In this document: positions 19,510 through 27,772 of the stretch, in pieces
How the letters are laid out: each line of letters starts with the position of its first letter
How positions within the stretch are numbered: position 1 is the first letter of the stretch
DNA from: DASRRB01 sp036732755
GTDB taxonomy: Bacteria > Planctomycetota > B15-G4 > SIAN01
DNA: 64,000 bases
Assembly (NCBI GenBank): GCA_036732755.1
Contig: DAINBU010000004.1
Location: forward strand, 1-64,000
Direction: 5' to 3'
Translations under genes and position numbers: made by a program
The notes under the pieces: generated by a model
Told to the model about the DNA's origin: nothing
Databases searched by the model: none
Seen by the model: only the letters and a program-made list of their open reading frames with translations

Positions 19510-20106
19510 ATGCTCGGCAAGCTCTTGTCCGCCTCGCTCGTGCTCCTCGGCTTCGCCGTCGTGCCGCTCGCCGCCCCGCAGAAGGCGGGCGGAGCGGACG
19601 GCGCCTTCAAGATCGACCCGGTCCACAGCACGGTGCTCTTCAAGATCCGCCACCTGGGCGTCTCCAACTTCTGGGGCCGCTTCAACGAGGCGAACGGCAC
19701 CGTGACGATCGACGCCGCCAAGCCCGCCGCGTCGAAGATCCACTTCACGATCCCGGCCGCGAAGGTCGACACCAACAACGCCGACCGCGACAAGCACCTG
19801 CGCGGCCCCGACTTCTTCAACGCCGACGAATTCAAGACGATCGACTTCGACAGCACCAAGGTCGAGCCGAAGGGCAAGGACGAGCTCGAGGTGACCGGCG
19901 ACCTGAGCCTGCACGGCGTCAAGAAGTCGATCACCGTGCACGTGAAGCAGGTCGGCTTCGCCGACATCCCGAAGATGGGCCAGCGCGTCGGCTTCGAGGC
20001 GTCGTTCCAGGTCAAGCGCAGCGACTTCGGCATGAAGAGCGCCGCCGACCTCGGGATGCTCGGCGACGAGGTCGACCTGATCGTGAACGTCGAGGCGGCG
20101 AAGTAG
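19510..20106 (+). CDS. YceI family protein
   Basis: A 198-residue secreted protein starting at ATG 19510, with GGAGG 7 nt upstream. After a signal peptide (LLSASLVLLGFAVVPLAA) it shows the YceI pattern throughout: FKIDPVHSTVLFKIRHLGVS, FNEANGTVTID, DRDKHLRGPDFFNADEFKTI and VTGDLSLHGVKKSITV. YceI proteins form a lipocalin-like barrel that binds isoprenoid or other lipid ligands in the periplasm. Length is normal for the family. A small gap of 16 bp separates it from the membrane protein gene downstream, suggesting co-transcription. Confidence 0.96.
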   Translation: MLGKLLSASLVLLGFAVVPLAAPQKAGGADGAFKIDPVHSTVLFKIRHLGVSNFWGRFNEANGTVTIDAAKPAASKIHFTIPAAKVDTNNADRDKHLRGPDFFNADEFKTIDFDSTKVEPKGKDELEVTGDLSLHGVKKSITVHVKQVGFADIPKMGQRVGFEASFQVKRSDFGMKSAADLGMLGDEVDLIVNVEAAK

Positions 20107-20122
20107 CCGGCGCGCCGCCGGC

Positions 20123-20947
20123 ATGAACGACTACCTCCTTCGGATCTACTTCGAGCAGTGCCTCTCCACCGCGGCGTGGGCCGGCGGCGCCGCGCTCGCC
20201 GTCCACCTGCTCGCGTCGCTCGGCACGACCGCGCCGGCGCGCGCCGCGGCGGTCGCGCTCGCGCTCGGGCTCTTCACCGCGCTCTACACGGTCGCCGGCG
20301 TGCCGCCGCTGCCGCCGGCGATGCGCTGGCAGTGGGTGCCGTGGCTCACGGCGGCGGCGCTGCTGCTGCTGCTCGTCGAGGAGGGGAAGTCGGCCGAGGG
20401 GGCGCGCGTGCCGCTGCTGCTCGCGCTCACGCTCGCGGTCGAGTGGTTCATCCTGCGCCCGAACGGGCGGCTCGCGCAGTTCGGCGAGGCGGTGCGGCTC
20501 GCATTCCTGGTCGGGCTCGGGACCGCCTTCCTCGCGCTGCTCTGGGTCGGGGAGACGCGCCTCGCGAAGGCGCCGATGTGGCGGACCTTCGCCCTCCAGT
20601 CGCTCGCGACCGCGGGCGCGGCGGCCGCCTACGCGTCGCACTCCCAGGATTTCGGGCGGATCATGGCGGGCTTCGCGGCGGCGCTCGGCGCGACGGCGCT
20701 GGTGGGGCTCGCGAAGGCGACGGAGACGACGGGCCGCACCGCGGTCACGGTGTCGGGCGTCGCGGCGTGCGGGATCCTGCTCGTGAACGGGCTCGGCAGC
20801 GACTTCCCGATCGCCTGCACGCTGCTCCTGCTCGCGGCGTGGCTCGCGCCGCTGCTCCCCAATCGCGGGACGTTCGTGGACCACGCGCTGCAGTTCTGCG
20901 CCGCCGTCGCGCCGGCCGCGCTCGCCGCCTTCATCGCGTCGTGGTGA
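20123..20947 (+). CDS. polytopic membrane protein of unknown function
   Basis: A 274-residue protein made almost entirely of hydrophobic helices (about eight), with few charged residues and short loops such as RPNGRLAQFGE and TETTGRTA. No conserved family motif is recognised. It follows YceI by 16 bp and therefore probably shares its transcript; a membrane partner for the lipid-binding YceI protein is possible but unproven. Its last 17 bp overlap the 3' end of the convergent FG-GAP gene. Confidence 0.8.
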   Translation: MNDYLLRIYFEQCLSTAAWAGGAALAVHLLASLGTTAPARAAAVALALGLFTALYTVAGVPPLPPAMRWQWVPWLTAAALLLLLVEEGKSAEGARVPLLLALTLAVEWFILRPNGRLAQFGEAVRLAFLVGLGTAFLALLWVGETRLAKAPMWRTFALQSLATAGAAAAYASHSQDFGRIMAGFAAALGATALVGLAKATETTGRTAVTVSGVAACGILLVNGLGSDFPIACTLLLLAAWLAPLLPNRGTFVDHALQFCAAVAPAALAAFIASW

Positions 20948-22649
20948 CGAAGCGCGTGATCTCCACGGCGCCGTCGGCGAGGTCGGGGTCGACCAGCAGC
21001 AGGTCGTCCTTCCGGTCGCCGTCGAGGTCCTGCACCACGAGGAAGCGGCGCGTCGGGCGGGTCTCCTCGTCGCGGCGGTGGATCAGCGTCGCGGGGTCGA
21101 CGGTGCCCAGCGCGACGGCGGGCGACCTGCCGGCGATGCGCGCGCGCAGCCGTGCGCCCGGCATCGGCACCCAGTCGAGGACCCCGAGCAGGGGGATCGT
21201 CACCCCGTCCTTGCCCTTCGCCTCGCGGTCGTAGTGGTCGATCACGTCGTGCCACGCCTGCGACTCGTCGACGGGCGCGGTCGAGGCCGCGTCGGCGACG
21301 CCGAGGTGGATCTCGACCCTGCCGTCGCGCGTCACCACCGCGAGGTCGGTCGCCTGCCCGTCGCCGTCGCCGTCGAACGGGACCGGCAGGCGCGAGAGCT
21401 CGTCGCCGAGCTCCTTCAGCTGCTGGTTCTTCTCGAGCTCGTTCGTGATGGTGAGGAGGTTGGGGATGTCGATCACGAGCTTGCGCTTGCGCGACGGACT
21501 GCGCGCGAAGCGCAGCCGCTCCTCCTGGAAATAGGTGTAGAGGTCGAGCTCGAGCTTCCCGCCCGCCACCACCCAGAGCAGCAGCTCGCCGATCGAGACG
21601 TCGGCCGCCTGCAGCATGCAGAGGTCGAGCTTCTTGTCGCCGTCGTCGTCGGCGACGAACGTCGCGATCAGGTTGCCCGACGTCTTCAGCACCTGCAGCG
21701 CCTTGCTGCGGTCGACGCCGCCGCCGTCGATGCCCCCCTTCGTCCCGCCGTAGAGCGCGACCTTCGGGCCCTGCCGCAGCAGGAGGTCGGCGCAGCCGTC
21801 GCCGTCGAGGTCGCGCACCGTCGCGTTGACCATCCCCTTCAGCATCTTGAAGAGGTTCGACGGGTCGATCACGCCTTCGTCGTCGCCGCCGAGCTTCTGG
21901 CGGATCTCCTCGAGGTCGATCTCGAAAGTCGGCGCCTCGGGCAGGTGGCCCTTCGCGTCGGACCAGAAGAACTGCATGCGGTCGCTCGACTCGAACGCGA
22001 GGTCGGGGTGGCCGTCGCCGTTCTGGTCGGCCACGTCGAACGACGGCACGGAGACGTCGACGTTGGCGTCGGGGTGGCCCTGGCCGGGCCCCGGGAAGCC
22101 GAGGTCGACCGAGATCCGGTGGCGCACCGACGCGCCGACCACGAAGGACGCGTCGGGCCGCCCGAACCAGAGCTTGAGCCCGGTCGGGACCGGCAGCGCG
22201 AGGTCGCTCGCGCCGTCGCCATCGAGGTCGCGCGCGAACGGAAAGGAGAAGACGCCCGAGGGAAGCACGAGCCGCCCCGCTTTCAGGACCTCGCGCGCCG
22301 TCGCCCCTTCCGCGCCGAGCTCGACGCGCTTGACGCTCCCCTCGTCGTCGACGAGCCAGAGCTCGTCACGGGCGCCGTGGTGCTCGACGACGCACCACGC
22401 GAGCGAGCGGACGCTCCCCTGCTCGGCGCGGAAGCGCTCCGGCGCCCCCTCCTCGAGGCCGCGCACGCCGAGCCCGTGCGCGCCGCCGACGAGCAGCTCG
22501 CGGCGGCCGTCGCCGTCGAGGTCGATCGTCGCGAGCCCGCTCACCGGGCCGGGCAGCCGCAGCGACTTCGGCGTGAACTGCGGGAGCGCCGGCGTCGCCT
22601 GCGCGAGCGCGCCCGAGAGAGCGGCGCCGGCGAGCGCGGGCCCGATCAC
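20931..22649 (-). CDS. secreted FG-GAP/VCBS repeat protein (second of pair)
   Basis: A 572-residue protein starting at GTG 22649, overlapping the stop of the preceding gene as GTGA. The N-terminus (IGPALAGAALSGALAQ) is a signal peptide. Repeated calcium-binding DxDGDG loops, including TIDLDGDGRRELLVGG, ARDLDGDGASDLALPV, VADQNGDGHPDLAFES, VRDLDGDGCADLLLR and VQDLDGDRKDDLLLVD, identify an FG-GAP/VCBS-type seven-bladed propeller related to integrin alpha subunits. Such proteins bind calcium and extracellular ligands. It is third in a coupled operon after a two-PDZ lipoprotein and a homologous FG-GAP protein. Confidence 0.88.
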   Translation of the reverse strand: MIGPALAGAALSGALAQATPALPQFTPKSLRLPGPVSGLATIDLDGDGRRELLVGGAHGLGVRGLEEGAPERFRAEQGSVRSLAWCVVEHHGARDELWLVDDEGSVKRVELGAEGATAREVLKAGRLVLPSGVFSFPFARDLDGDGASDLALPVPTGLKLWFGRPDASFVVGASVRHRISVDLGFPGPGQGHPDANVDVSVPSFDVADQNGDGHPDLAFESSDRMQFFWSDAKGHLPEAPTFEIDLEEIRQKLGGDDEGVIDPSNLFKMLKGMVNATVRDLDGDGCADLLLRQGPKVALYGGTKGGIDGGGVDRSKALQVLKTSGNLIATFVADDDGDKKLDLCMLQAADVSIGELLLWVVAGGKLELDLYTYFQEERLRFARSPSRKRKLVIDIPNLLTITNELEKNQQLKELGDELSRLPVPFDGDGDGQATDLAVVTRDGRVEIHLGVADAASTAPVDESQAWHDVIDHYDREAKGKDGVTIPLLGVLDWVPMPGARLRARIAGRSPAVALGTVDPATLIHRRDEETRPTRRFLVVQDLDGDRKDDLLLVDPDLADGAVEITRFVTTTR

Positions 22650-24256
22650 TTCGGGCCCTCCTTCTTCGAGACGAAGAACGTGAACGACTTCTTGTGGCGC
22701 AGGAAGAGGTCGGCGATGCCGTCGTCGGAGACGTCCCACGTCTCCATGCGCTCGACCGGCGCCGGCGGCTGGAACGACGCGAGCGGCCTCGTGTCGAGCG
22801 CGTACGCGTCTCCCTCGTGCTTCAGGCGGCGGATGTCGACGCGCCCGTCGATCTGCGTCAGCACCAGGTCGTTCAGCTTGTCGCCGTCGAAATCTCCGGT
22901 GAAGCTCGTGAGCAGCGTCTCCTGCACGCGCGCGAGCTGCTCGGGCCGGTAGGTCCGCTCGAGCTTGACCGCGACGTCGCGGTCGAGGGTCGCGCGCGCG
23001 CCGCCGCGGAAGAGGTAGAGGCCGGTGTCGAGCCGGACGTTGGCGAGCGAGGTGAGCCCGGTCGGCACGTCGACGCGGCTCGCGATGACGTCCATGTTGC
23101 CGTCGTGGTCGACGTCGATCGTGTCGTAGTCGACGTCCATGCCCTCGAGCTTGAGCAGCGCGCTCGCCGCCTCCTCGGGGCTCCCGTCCGCCTTGCGCCG
23201 CACCACCACGAAGGAGTGCTCCTGCCCGCTGCCGCGCCCCTCGCTCTTGGTGAGGACGAGCTCGGAGCGGCCGTCGCCGTCCATGTCGAGCAGCTTCAGC
23301 CGCTCGTGGCGCCGCCGGCCGCTGCGGTCGACGTTCTCGGCGCGCAGCGCGTCGGGGAGGCGGAAGGTGCGGACGTTCGGCTCGAAGCGGCCGGGCGCAT
23401 CCTGGAGCCGCACGCGCACGTCGTCGACGTCGAGCGCGACGAGGTCGCGCCGCCCGTCGCCGTCCCAGTCGAAGAGCGCCGGGATCTCGAAGCTCACGCT
23501 GCGCGCCAGGAGCAGCTGACCCGCGAAGAACGGCCGCGATGACCGCGCACCCGGGAAGAACGACGAGAGCCCGCCGCGCGACTGCACCGTCACGCCCGCG
23601 TTGCCGAGCGAGACCTTGGAGTCGCGCGCGTCGGCGTCGGCCGGCACGCACGGCAGCGTGAGGACGGTCCGCAGCGACGGGCCCTCGCCGTTGGGGCCGG
23701 GCGGCTCGTCGCGCGGCCGCGGGGCGAGCGCGACGAGGGCGCCGTCGCTCACCACCAGGAGCTCGTCGCGGCCGTCGCCGTCGACGTCCTCGATCATGCG
23801 CCAGCACGGAAGCCGGTCGGGGTCGGGCAGGTCGGGGAAGATCGGGATCGCGAGCTCGCGGCGCAGGTTGCCCTGGAGCCCCTCGCGCGTCGCGGTGAGG
23901 GAGAAGAGGCCGTTCCGCGTCAGCAGCACGACCTCCTTGCCCGGCTCGGGCCGCAGGTCGAAGGTGGCGAACGCGACCACGTCGGGCGGGACGGTCATGC
24001 GGAAGTCGGGCTGCGCCGGGTAGTGCGAGTCGGGGTCCAGCCGGTAGAGGCGCAGTGTGCGCACGCCCGCCTCGGCGGTCGTGACGAAGAGGTCGATGCG
24101 GCTGTCGCCGTCGGCGTCGGCGAACTGGTACTCGCAGCGGTCGCTGCCGATGTCGATGCGCGACTCGACGAAGCGCGCCGCGGGCGGCGCGAGCGGCACG
24201 CCGACACCGCCGGACGCCGCGAGCGCGACAAGCAACGCCGCCGCGAACGCCGTCAT
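22646..24256 (-). CDS. secreted FG-GAP/VCBS repeat protein (first of pair)
   Basis: A 536-residue protein from ATG 24256, overlapping the stop of the PDZ lipoprotein gene by 4 nt. A signal peptide (FAAALLVALAASGGVGVPLA) is followed by FG-GAP-like blades with Ca-binding loops: FADADGDSRIDLFVT, IEDVDGDGRDELLVVS, LFDWDGDGRRDLVALD, LLDMDGDGRSELVLTK, DVDHDGNMDVIAS and FTGDFDGDKLNDLVLT. It is homologous in layout to the next gene but not a recent copy. The tight overlaps on both sides suggest the lipoprotein and two propellers are made in fixed proportion and may form an envelope complex (inference). Confidence 0.88.
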   Translation of the reverse strand: MTAFAAALLVALAASGGVGVPLAPPAARFVESRIDIGSDRCEYQFADADGDSRIDLFVTTAEAGVRTLRLYRLDPDSHYPAQPDFRMTVPPDVVAFATFDLRPEPGKEVVLLTRNGLFSLTATREGLQGNLRRELAIPIFPDLPDPDRLPCWRMIEDVDGDGRDELLVVSDGALVALAPRPRDEPPGPNGEGPSLRTVLTLPCVPADADARDSKVSLGNAGVTVQSRGGLSSFFPGARSSRPFFAGQLLLARSVSFEIPALFDWDGDGRRDLVALDVDDVRVRLQDAPGRFEPNVRTFRLPDALRAENVDRSGRRRHERLKLLDMDGDGRSELVLTKSEGRGSGQEHSFVVVRRKADGSPEEAASALLKLEGMDVDYDTIDVDHDGNMDVIASRVDVPTGLTSLANVRLDTGLYLFRGGARATLDRDVAVKLERTYRPEQLARVQETLLTSFTGDFDGDKLNDLVLTQIDGRVDIRRLKHEGDAYALDTRPLASFQPPAPVERMETWDVSDDGIADLFLRHKKSFTFFVSKKEGPK

Positions 24257-25230
24257 CGCGCGCCCCCCGCCGGCTCCTCGGAGAGCTCGCCCTGCCCCGA
24301 CCCCCACTCGATGAAGCGGAGCACGCTCCACCCCTTCGTCTCGCCCTTGCGCTGGTAGCGGTAGATCCAGATGAACCAGAGGTCGATGAAAGTGAGGCCG
24401 CTCGAGGAGCCGTCGGCCGCCTCGTCCCACTCGATCAAGGGCCAGAGCATGAAGCCGATCAGCTCGCGGTCCGGCTCGTAGAGCGTGACGTCGACCGTCT
24501 CGAGCTCCGCGCCGCGCACGACGCCGAGCTCGACCGACGCGCCGAACGGCAGCTCCGAGATGCGGCGCGCGAAGTCGCCGGCGCCGTTCACCTCGACGCC
24601 GTCGAGCTCGGCGATGCGCGTCCCCGCCTCGAGGCCGGCCTTCTTCAGCGGGCTCGAGGGGGCGACCTCGACCACCTCGCAGAGCGCGCGCGGCTTGCCG
24701 CCGCCGGTGTCCATCTTCGTCTCGACGACAACACGCGCCTTCCGGCGCTCGATGAAGCGGCGCGCCGCCCCGCGGACCACGATCGCCCCCGCGCCGCGCG
24801 ACCCGATCGTGACCGGGACTTCCTTCAGCGCGCCGTCCCGCTCGACCGTCAGGTTCGCGACGTCCCCCGCCTTCTTCGAGGCGAGGTAGGCCGACCACTG
24901 GTCGCGCCGCTCCATGGCGGCGCCGTCCGCCTTGACGAGGCGGTCGTTGGCGCGCACGCCGGCGGCCTCCGCGGCCGAGCCCGGGGTGACCGCCGCCACC
25001 CGCAGCCCCGAGAGGAACTCCATCTGGTCGAGGGAGCCGGCGAGGGTCTCCTCGAGGTCGAGCCCGACGAACGGCTCGACCGTCCCGCCGCCCGTCTCCT
25101 CCGCCTCCTCGTAGGCGGGCGTCCCGCCGAGTTCCCCCGCGTCGTGCACGAGTTCCCGGAACTGGGCGCAGCCGGCGAGCGTGAGAGCGCTCGCTGCGGC
25201 GGCGACGAATCGATGCGTGCGCAAGCTCAC
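24253..25230 (-). CDS. lipoprotein with two PDZ domains
   Basis: A 325-residue protein with a lipobox LTLAGC (C21), so it is anchored to a membrane by lipid. Two PDZ domains follow: about residues 52-135 (GLRVAAVTPGSAAEAAGVRAND) and about 165-255 (VVEVAPSSPLKKAGLEAGTRI), each with the ligand-groove glycine loop and the GxxxxD element. No trypsin-like protease domain or catalytic triad precedes them, unlike DegP. A hydrophobic aromatic strip (IDLWFIWIYRY) lies near the C-terminus. First gene of the operon with two FG-GAP proteins; diverges from the membrane-fusion-like gene at 25332. Probably a scaffold recognising protein C-termini. Confidence 0.88.
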   Translation of the reverse strand: MSLRTHRFVAAAASALTLAGCAQFRELVHDAGELGGTPAYEEAEETGGGTVEPFVGLDLEETLAGSLDQMEFLSGLRVAAVTPGSAAEAAGVRANDRLVKADGAAMERRDQWSAYLASKKAGDVANLTVERDGALKEVPVTIGSRGAGAIVVRGAARRFIERRKARVVVETKMDTGGGKPRALCEVVEVAPSSPLKKAGLEAGTRIAELDGVEVNGAGDFARRISELPFGASVELGVVRGAELETVDVTLYEPDRELIGFMLWPLIEWDEAADGSSSGLTFIDLWFIWIYRYQRKGETKGWSVLRFIEWGSGQGELSEEPAGGAR

Positions 25231-25319
25231 CTCCCGAAAAGAGGGCGCCGTAGGATATCCCGCCCCGCTGCGCGTCCGGCCTCGTGCGCCGCCCGTGCGC
25301 GCGCGGCGAAACCCACGTT

Positions 25320-25324
25320 GGAGG
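25320..25324 (+). promoter_or_regulatory. ribosome binding site GGAGG for GTG 25332
   Basis: A perfect GGAGG is 7 nt before GTG 25332, which also gives a clean signal peptide. The in-frame upstream start at 25284 has no such site and would add an Arg-rich extension, so it was set aside. Confidence 0.6.
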
Positions 25325-25331
25325 AATTCGC

Positions 25332-26564
25332 GTGACGCCTCTGTGCTCCCTCTTCGCCGTGCTGGGTGCGATCGCCTTCGCCGCGGCGCCGCTGCAGGAG
25401 ACCAAGCCGCCGGAGACCAAGACGCCGCTCGAGCGGACCGGCACCTTCGTGCCGGGCGGCGCGAAGCCGGGCGTCGAGGTGCGCCTCGGGCTCGAGTCGT
25501 ACGCGGGCGCGCTCGAGTGGGTCGAGGTGATGGCGCACGGCTCGCAGGCGCGCGAGGGTGACGTGCTGGCGCGCTTCGACTCCAAGGCGATCGACGATTC
25601 CGTCGCGGCAGCCGAGCGCGACCTGCGCTCGACCGAGGTGAGGCACCAGAACGCGCGCGACCAGGCGCGCCTCGACGACGAGGCGGCGGCGCAGAAGATC
25701 GAGGCGGCGAGCGACGCCGCGAAGGACGCGCAGGAGGCGCTCTCCAACTACGAGAAGGTCGACGTCGTCCTGAAGAAGCGCGGCGACGACCTGAGCGAGT
25801 CGTACGGCAAGGACAACATCGACGACCAGAAGGACGAGCTCGCGCAGCTCGAGAAGATGTACAAGTCGGAGGAGCTGACCGAGTCGACCGAGGAGATCGT
25901 GCTCCGCCGCTCGCGGCGCAACCTCGCGCGCACCCAGATCTCCTTCGAGCTGCAGCAGGCCCGCAAGAAGTACGAGGCCGAGTACGCCGAGAGGAAGCAG
26001 CACGAGGCGAAGCAGAAGTCGTCGCGCGACGCCCAGCGCAACCTCGACCGCACGCAGCGCCAGGTCGAGATGGAGAAGCGCGCCCGCGCCGACGCGATCG
26101 CCCGCCTCGAGCCCGAGATGAAGGACGCGCGCGAGCGCGTCGAGAAGCTGCGCCGCGACCGCGAGCGGTTCACGGTGCGCGCCACGGCGTCGGGGCTCGT
26201 CCTGCACGGGAGCGGCGACGACTACCGGCCCGGCCGCACGCCGCCGCGCCACGAGGTGGGCGGCACCGCCAACGCGAAGGCGATCCTCTTCACGATCGCG
26301 CAGCCAGGCGGGCTGCAGGTCGCGCTCGACCTGCCCGAGTCGCAGGTCGCCACGGTTTCGCAGGGGATGGCGGCGAAGGTGGTCGCGACGTCGGACGCGT
26401 CGCTCGAGATGGTCGGCCGGCTGCGCTTCGACCGCTTCCCGAGCTCGCGCAGCGCCGGAGCGCCGGAGAACGCCTACGACGCGACCGTCGAGCTCGATTC
26501 CGTCGCCCCGACGCTCTTCGCGGGGATGCGCTGCAAGGTGCTCCTCGAGGTCGGGAAGAAGTGA
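25332..26564 (+). CDS. HlyD/membrane-fusion-like periplasmic protein
   Basis: A 410-residue exported protein: signal peptide (LCSLFAVLGAIAFAAAP), a first half-lipoyl segment (MAHGSQAREGDVLARFDSK), a very long coiled coil rich in Glu/Lys/Gln/Arg (about residues 85-290), then a second half-lipoyl segment (FTVRATASGLVLHG) and a beta-barrel part (LQVALDLPESQVATVSQG). This is the hairpin layout of membrane fusion proteins, the periplasmic adaptors of efflux and secretion pumps. No inner-membrane pump or outer-membrane channel gene is adjacent; instead its stop overlaps the start of a toroid protein gene as GTGA. That makes a non-transport, structural role worth considering. Confidence 0.85.
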   Translation: MTPLCSLFAVLGAIAFAAAPLQETKPPETKTPLERTGTFVPGGAKPGVEVRLGLESYAGALEWVEVMAHGSQAREGDVLARFDSKAIDDSVAAAERDLRSTEVRHQNARDQARLDDEAAAQKIEAASDAAKDAQEALSNYEKVDVVLKKRGDDLSESYGKDNIDDQKDELAQLEKMYKSEELTESTEEIVLRRSRRNLARTQISFELQQARKKYEAEYAERKQHEAKQKSSRDAQRNLDRTQRQVEMEKRARADAIARLEPEMKDARERVEKLRRDRERFTVRATASGLVLHGSGDDYRPGRTPPRHEVGGTANAKAILFTIAQPGGLQVALDLPESQVATVSQGMAAKVVATSDASLEMVGRLRFDRFPSSRSAGAPENAYDATVELDSVAPTLFAGMRCKVLLEVGKK

Positions 26565-27772
26565 ACGCGCTCGCCGCTCGCGCCGGCGCGCTGGCGCTCG
26601 CGCTCGGGGCCGGCGACGCTCCGGCGCCGCAAGCGGCGCCCGCCGCGCCGCCCGCTGCTGCGATCAAACCGGCGTCCGCGCCGGTCGTGATCGACGCCGG
26701 CCTGCGCCGTCAGGTGACGGAAGCGGTCGACGGCGCGCGCGAGTGGCTGGTCGCCCACCAGAACAAGGACGGCTCGTTCGGCTCGTTCAAGTCCGAGCGC
26801 TGGTGGGAGATCTCGGCGTCGGTCCCGTCGGCCCACGAGGCGTTCCGCTTCGCGACGACGGCGCTCGGCGTGATGGCGCTCGACCAGTGCGCGCGGCCGA
26901 ACGAGGCGACGGCGAAGGGGGCGAGCCGCGGCATCGACTGGATGCTCGCCCACAACAAGGTCAAGCGCAACGACGGCTCGGAGTTCTACAACACCTGGGC
27001 GCTCGGCTACGGGCTGCAGTGCTACGGCGAGTTCCTCGCTCGCCACGCGGATGACCCGCGGAAAAGTGCGATCGGCGCCGCGCTCCGCGCGACGCTCGAC
27101 CGCCTCCCGCACTACCAGGTGATCGACGGCGGCTTCGCCTACTACGACTTCGGGGTGCAGGCGCAGCCGCCGAGCTGGTCGTCGACGAGCTTCACGACGG
27201 CGACGGTGCTGATCGGCATCGAGCGCGCGCAGAAGCTCGGCTTCATGGCGCCGCCGAAAGTCGTCGAGAGGGCGACCAAGCTGCTCGCCTCGAACCAGAT
27301 CCCCGAGGGCTCCTACCTCTACGGCCGCTACCTCTGGACCCGGCCGCGCATGGGGATCAACCTGCCGAAGGGCTCGGCGTGCCGCACGCCCGGCAACGAT
27401 TACGCGCTGGATCTCTTCGGTCAGCCGCCCAAGCGCGGCGCCTACGTCGAGTCCCTCGAGAACCTCTGCACCAAGTACGTCGGATTCCAGCAGATCGCCG
27501 TGCACCGGCCCATCCCGCACGAGGCCTGGTACAACATCAGCGGATACTTCTATTTGTACGGCTTCTATTACGCGGCCGTCGTGCTGGAAGAGAAGCTGCC
27601 CGTCGACGAGCAGCACCGCCTCTTCCCCGCGCTCGCGCGCGGCGTCCTCTACTGCCGCGAGAAGGACGGCTCGTTCTGGGACTACCCGATGTACGACTAC
27701 CACTACCAGTACGGGACCGCCTACGCGCTGCTCGCGCTGTCGCGCGCGCCGAAGGGGTTCTTCGACTCGTGA
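26561..27772 (+). CDS. exported alpha/alpha-toroid (prenyltransferase/squalene-oxidase-repeat-like) protein
   Basis: A 403-residue protein from GTG 26561, overlapping the stop of the preceding gene. After an Ala/Pro-rich N-terminus it shows repeated helical motifs typical of terpenoid cyclase/prenyltransferase alpha-alpha toroids: REWLVAHQNKDGSFG, TTALGVMALDQCARP, GIDWMLAHNK, YNTWALGYGLQCYGEFL and YCREKDGSFWDYPMYDYHY. Q-x-x-D/E-G-S-F/W repeats (QNKDGSF, REKDGSF) are the hallmark. No DxDD or DCTAE cyclase motif is present, so it is probably not a terpene cyclase; in Planctomycetes such repeats occur in exported proteins of unknown role. Its stop overlaps the next start as GTGA. Confidence 0.85.
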   Translation: MNALAARAGALALALGAGDAPAPQAAPAAPPAAAIKPASAPVVIDAGLRRQVTEAVDGAREWLVAHQNKDGSFGSFKSERWWEISASVPSAHEAFRFATTALGVMALDQCARPNEATAKGASRGIDWMLAHNKVKRNDGSEFYNTWALGYGLQCYGEFLARHADDPRKSAIGAALRATLDRLPHYQVIDGGFAYYDFGVQAQPPSWSSTSFTTATVLIGIERAQKLGFMAPPKVVERATKLLASNQIPEGSYLYGRYLWTRPRMGINLPKGSACRTPGNDYALDLFGQPPKRGAYVESLENLCTKYVGFQQIAVHRPIPHEAWYNISGYFYLYGFYYAAVVLEEKLPVDEQHRLFPALARGVLYCREKDGSFWDYPMYDYHYQYGTAYALLALSRAPKGFFDS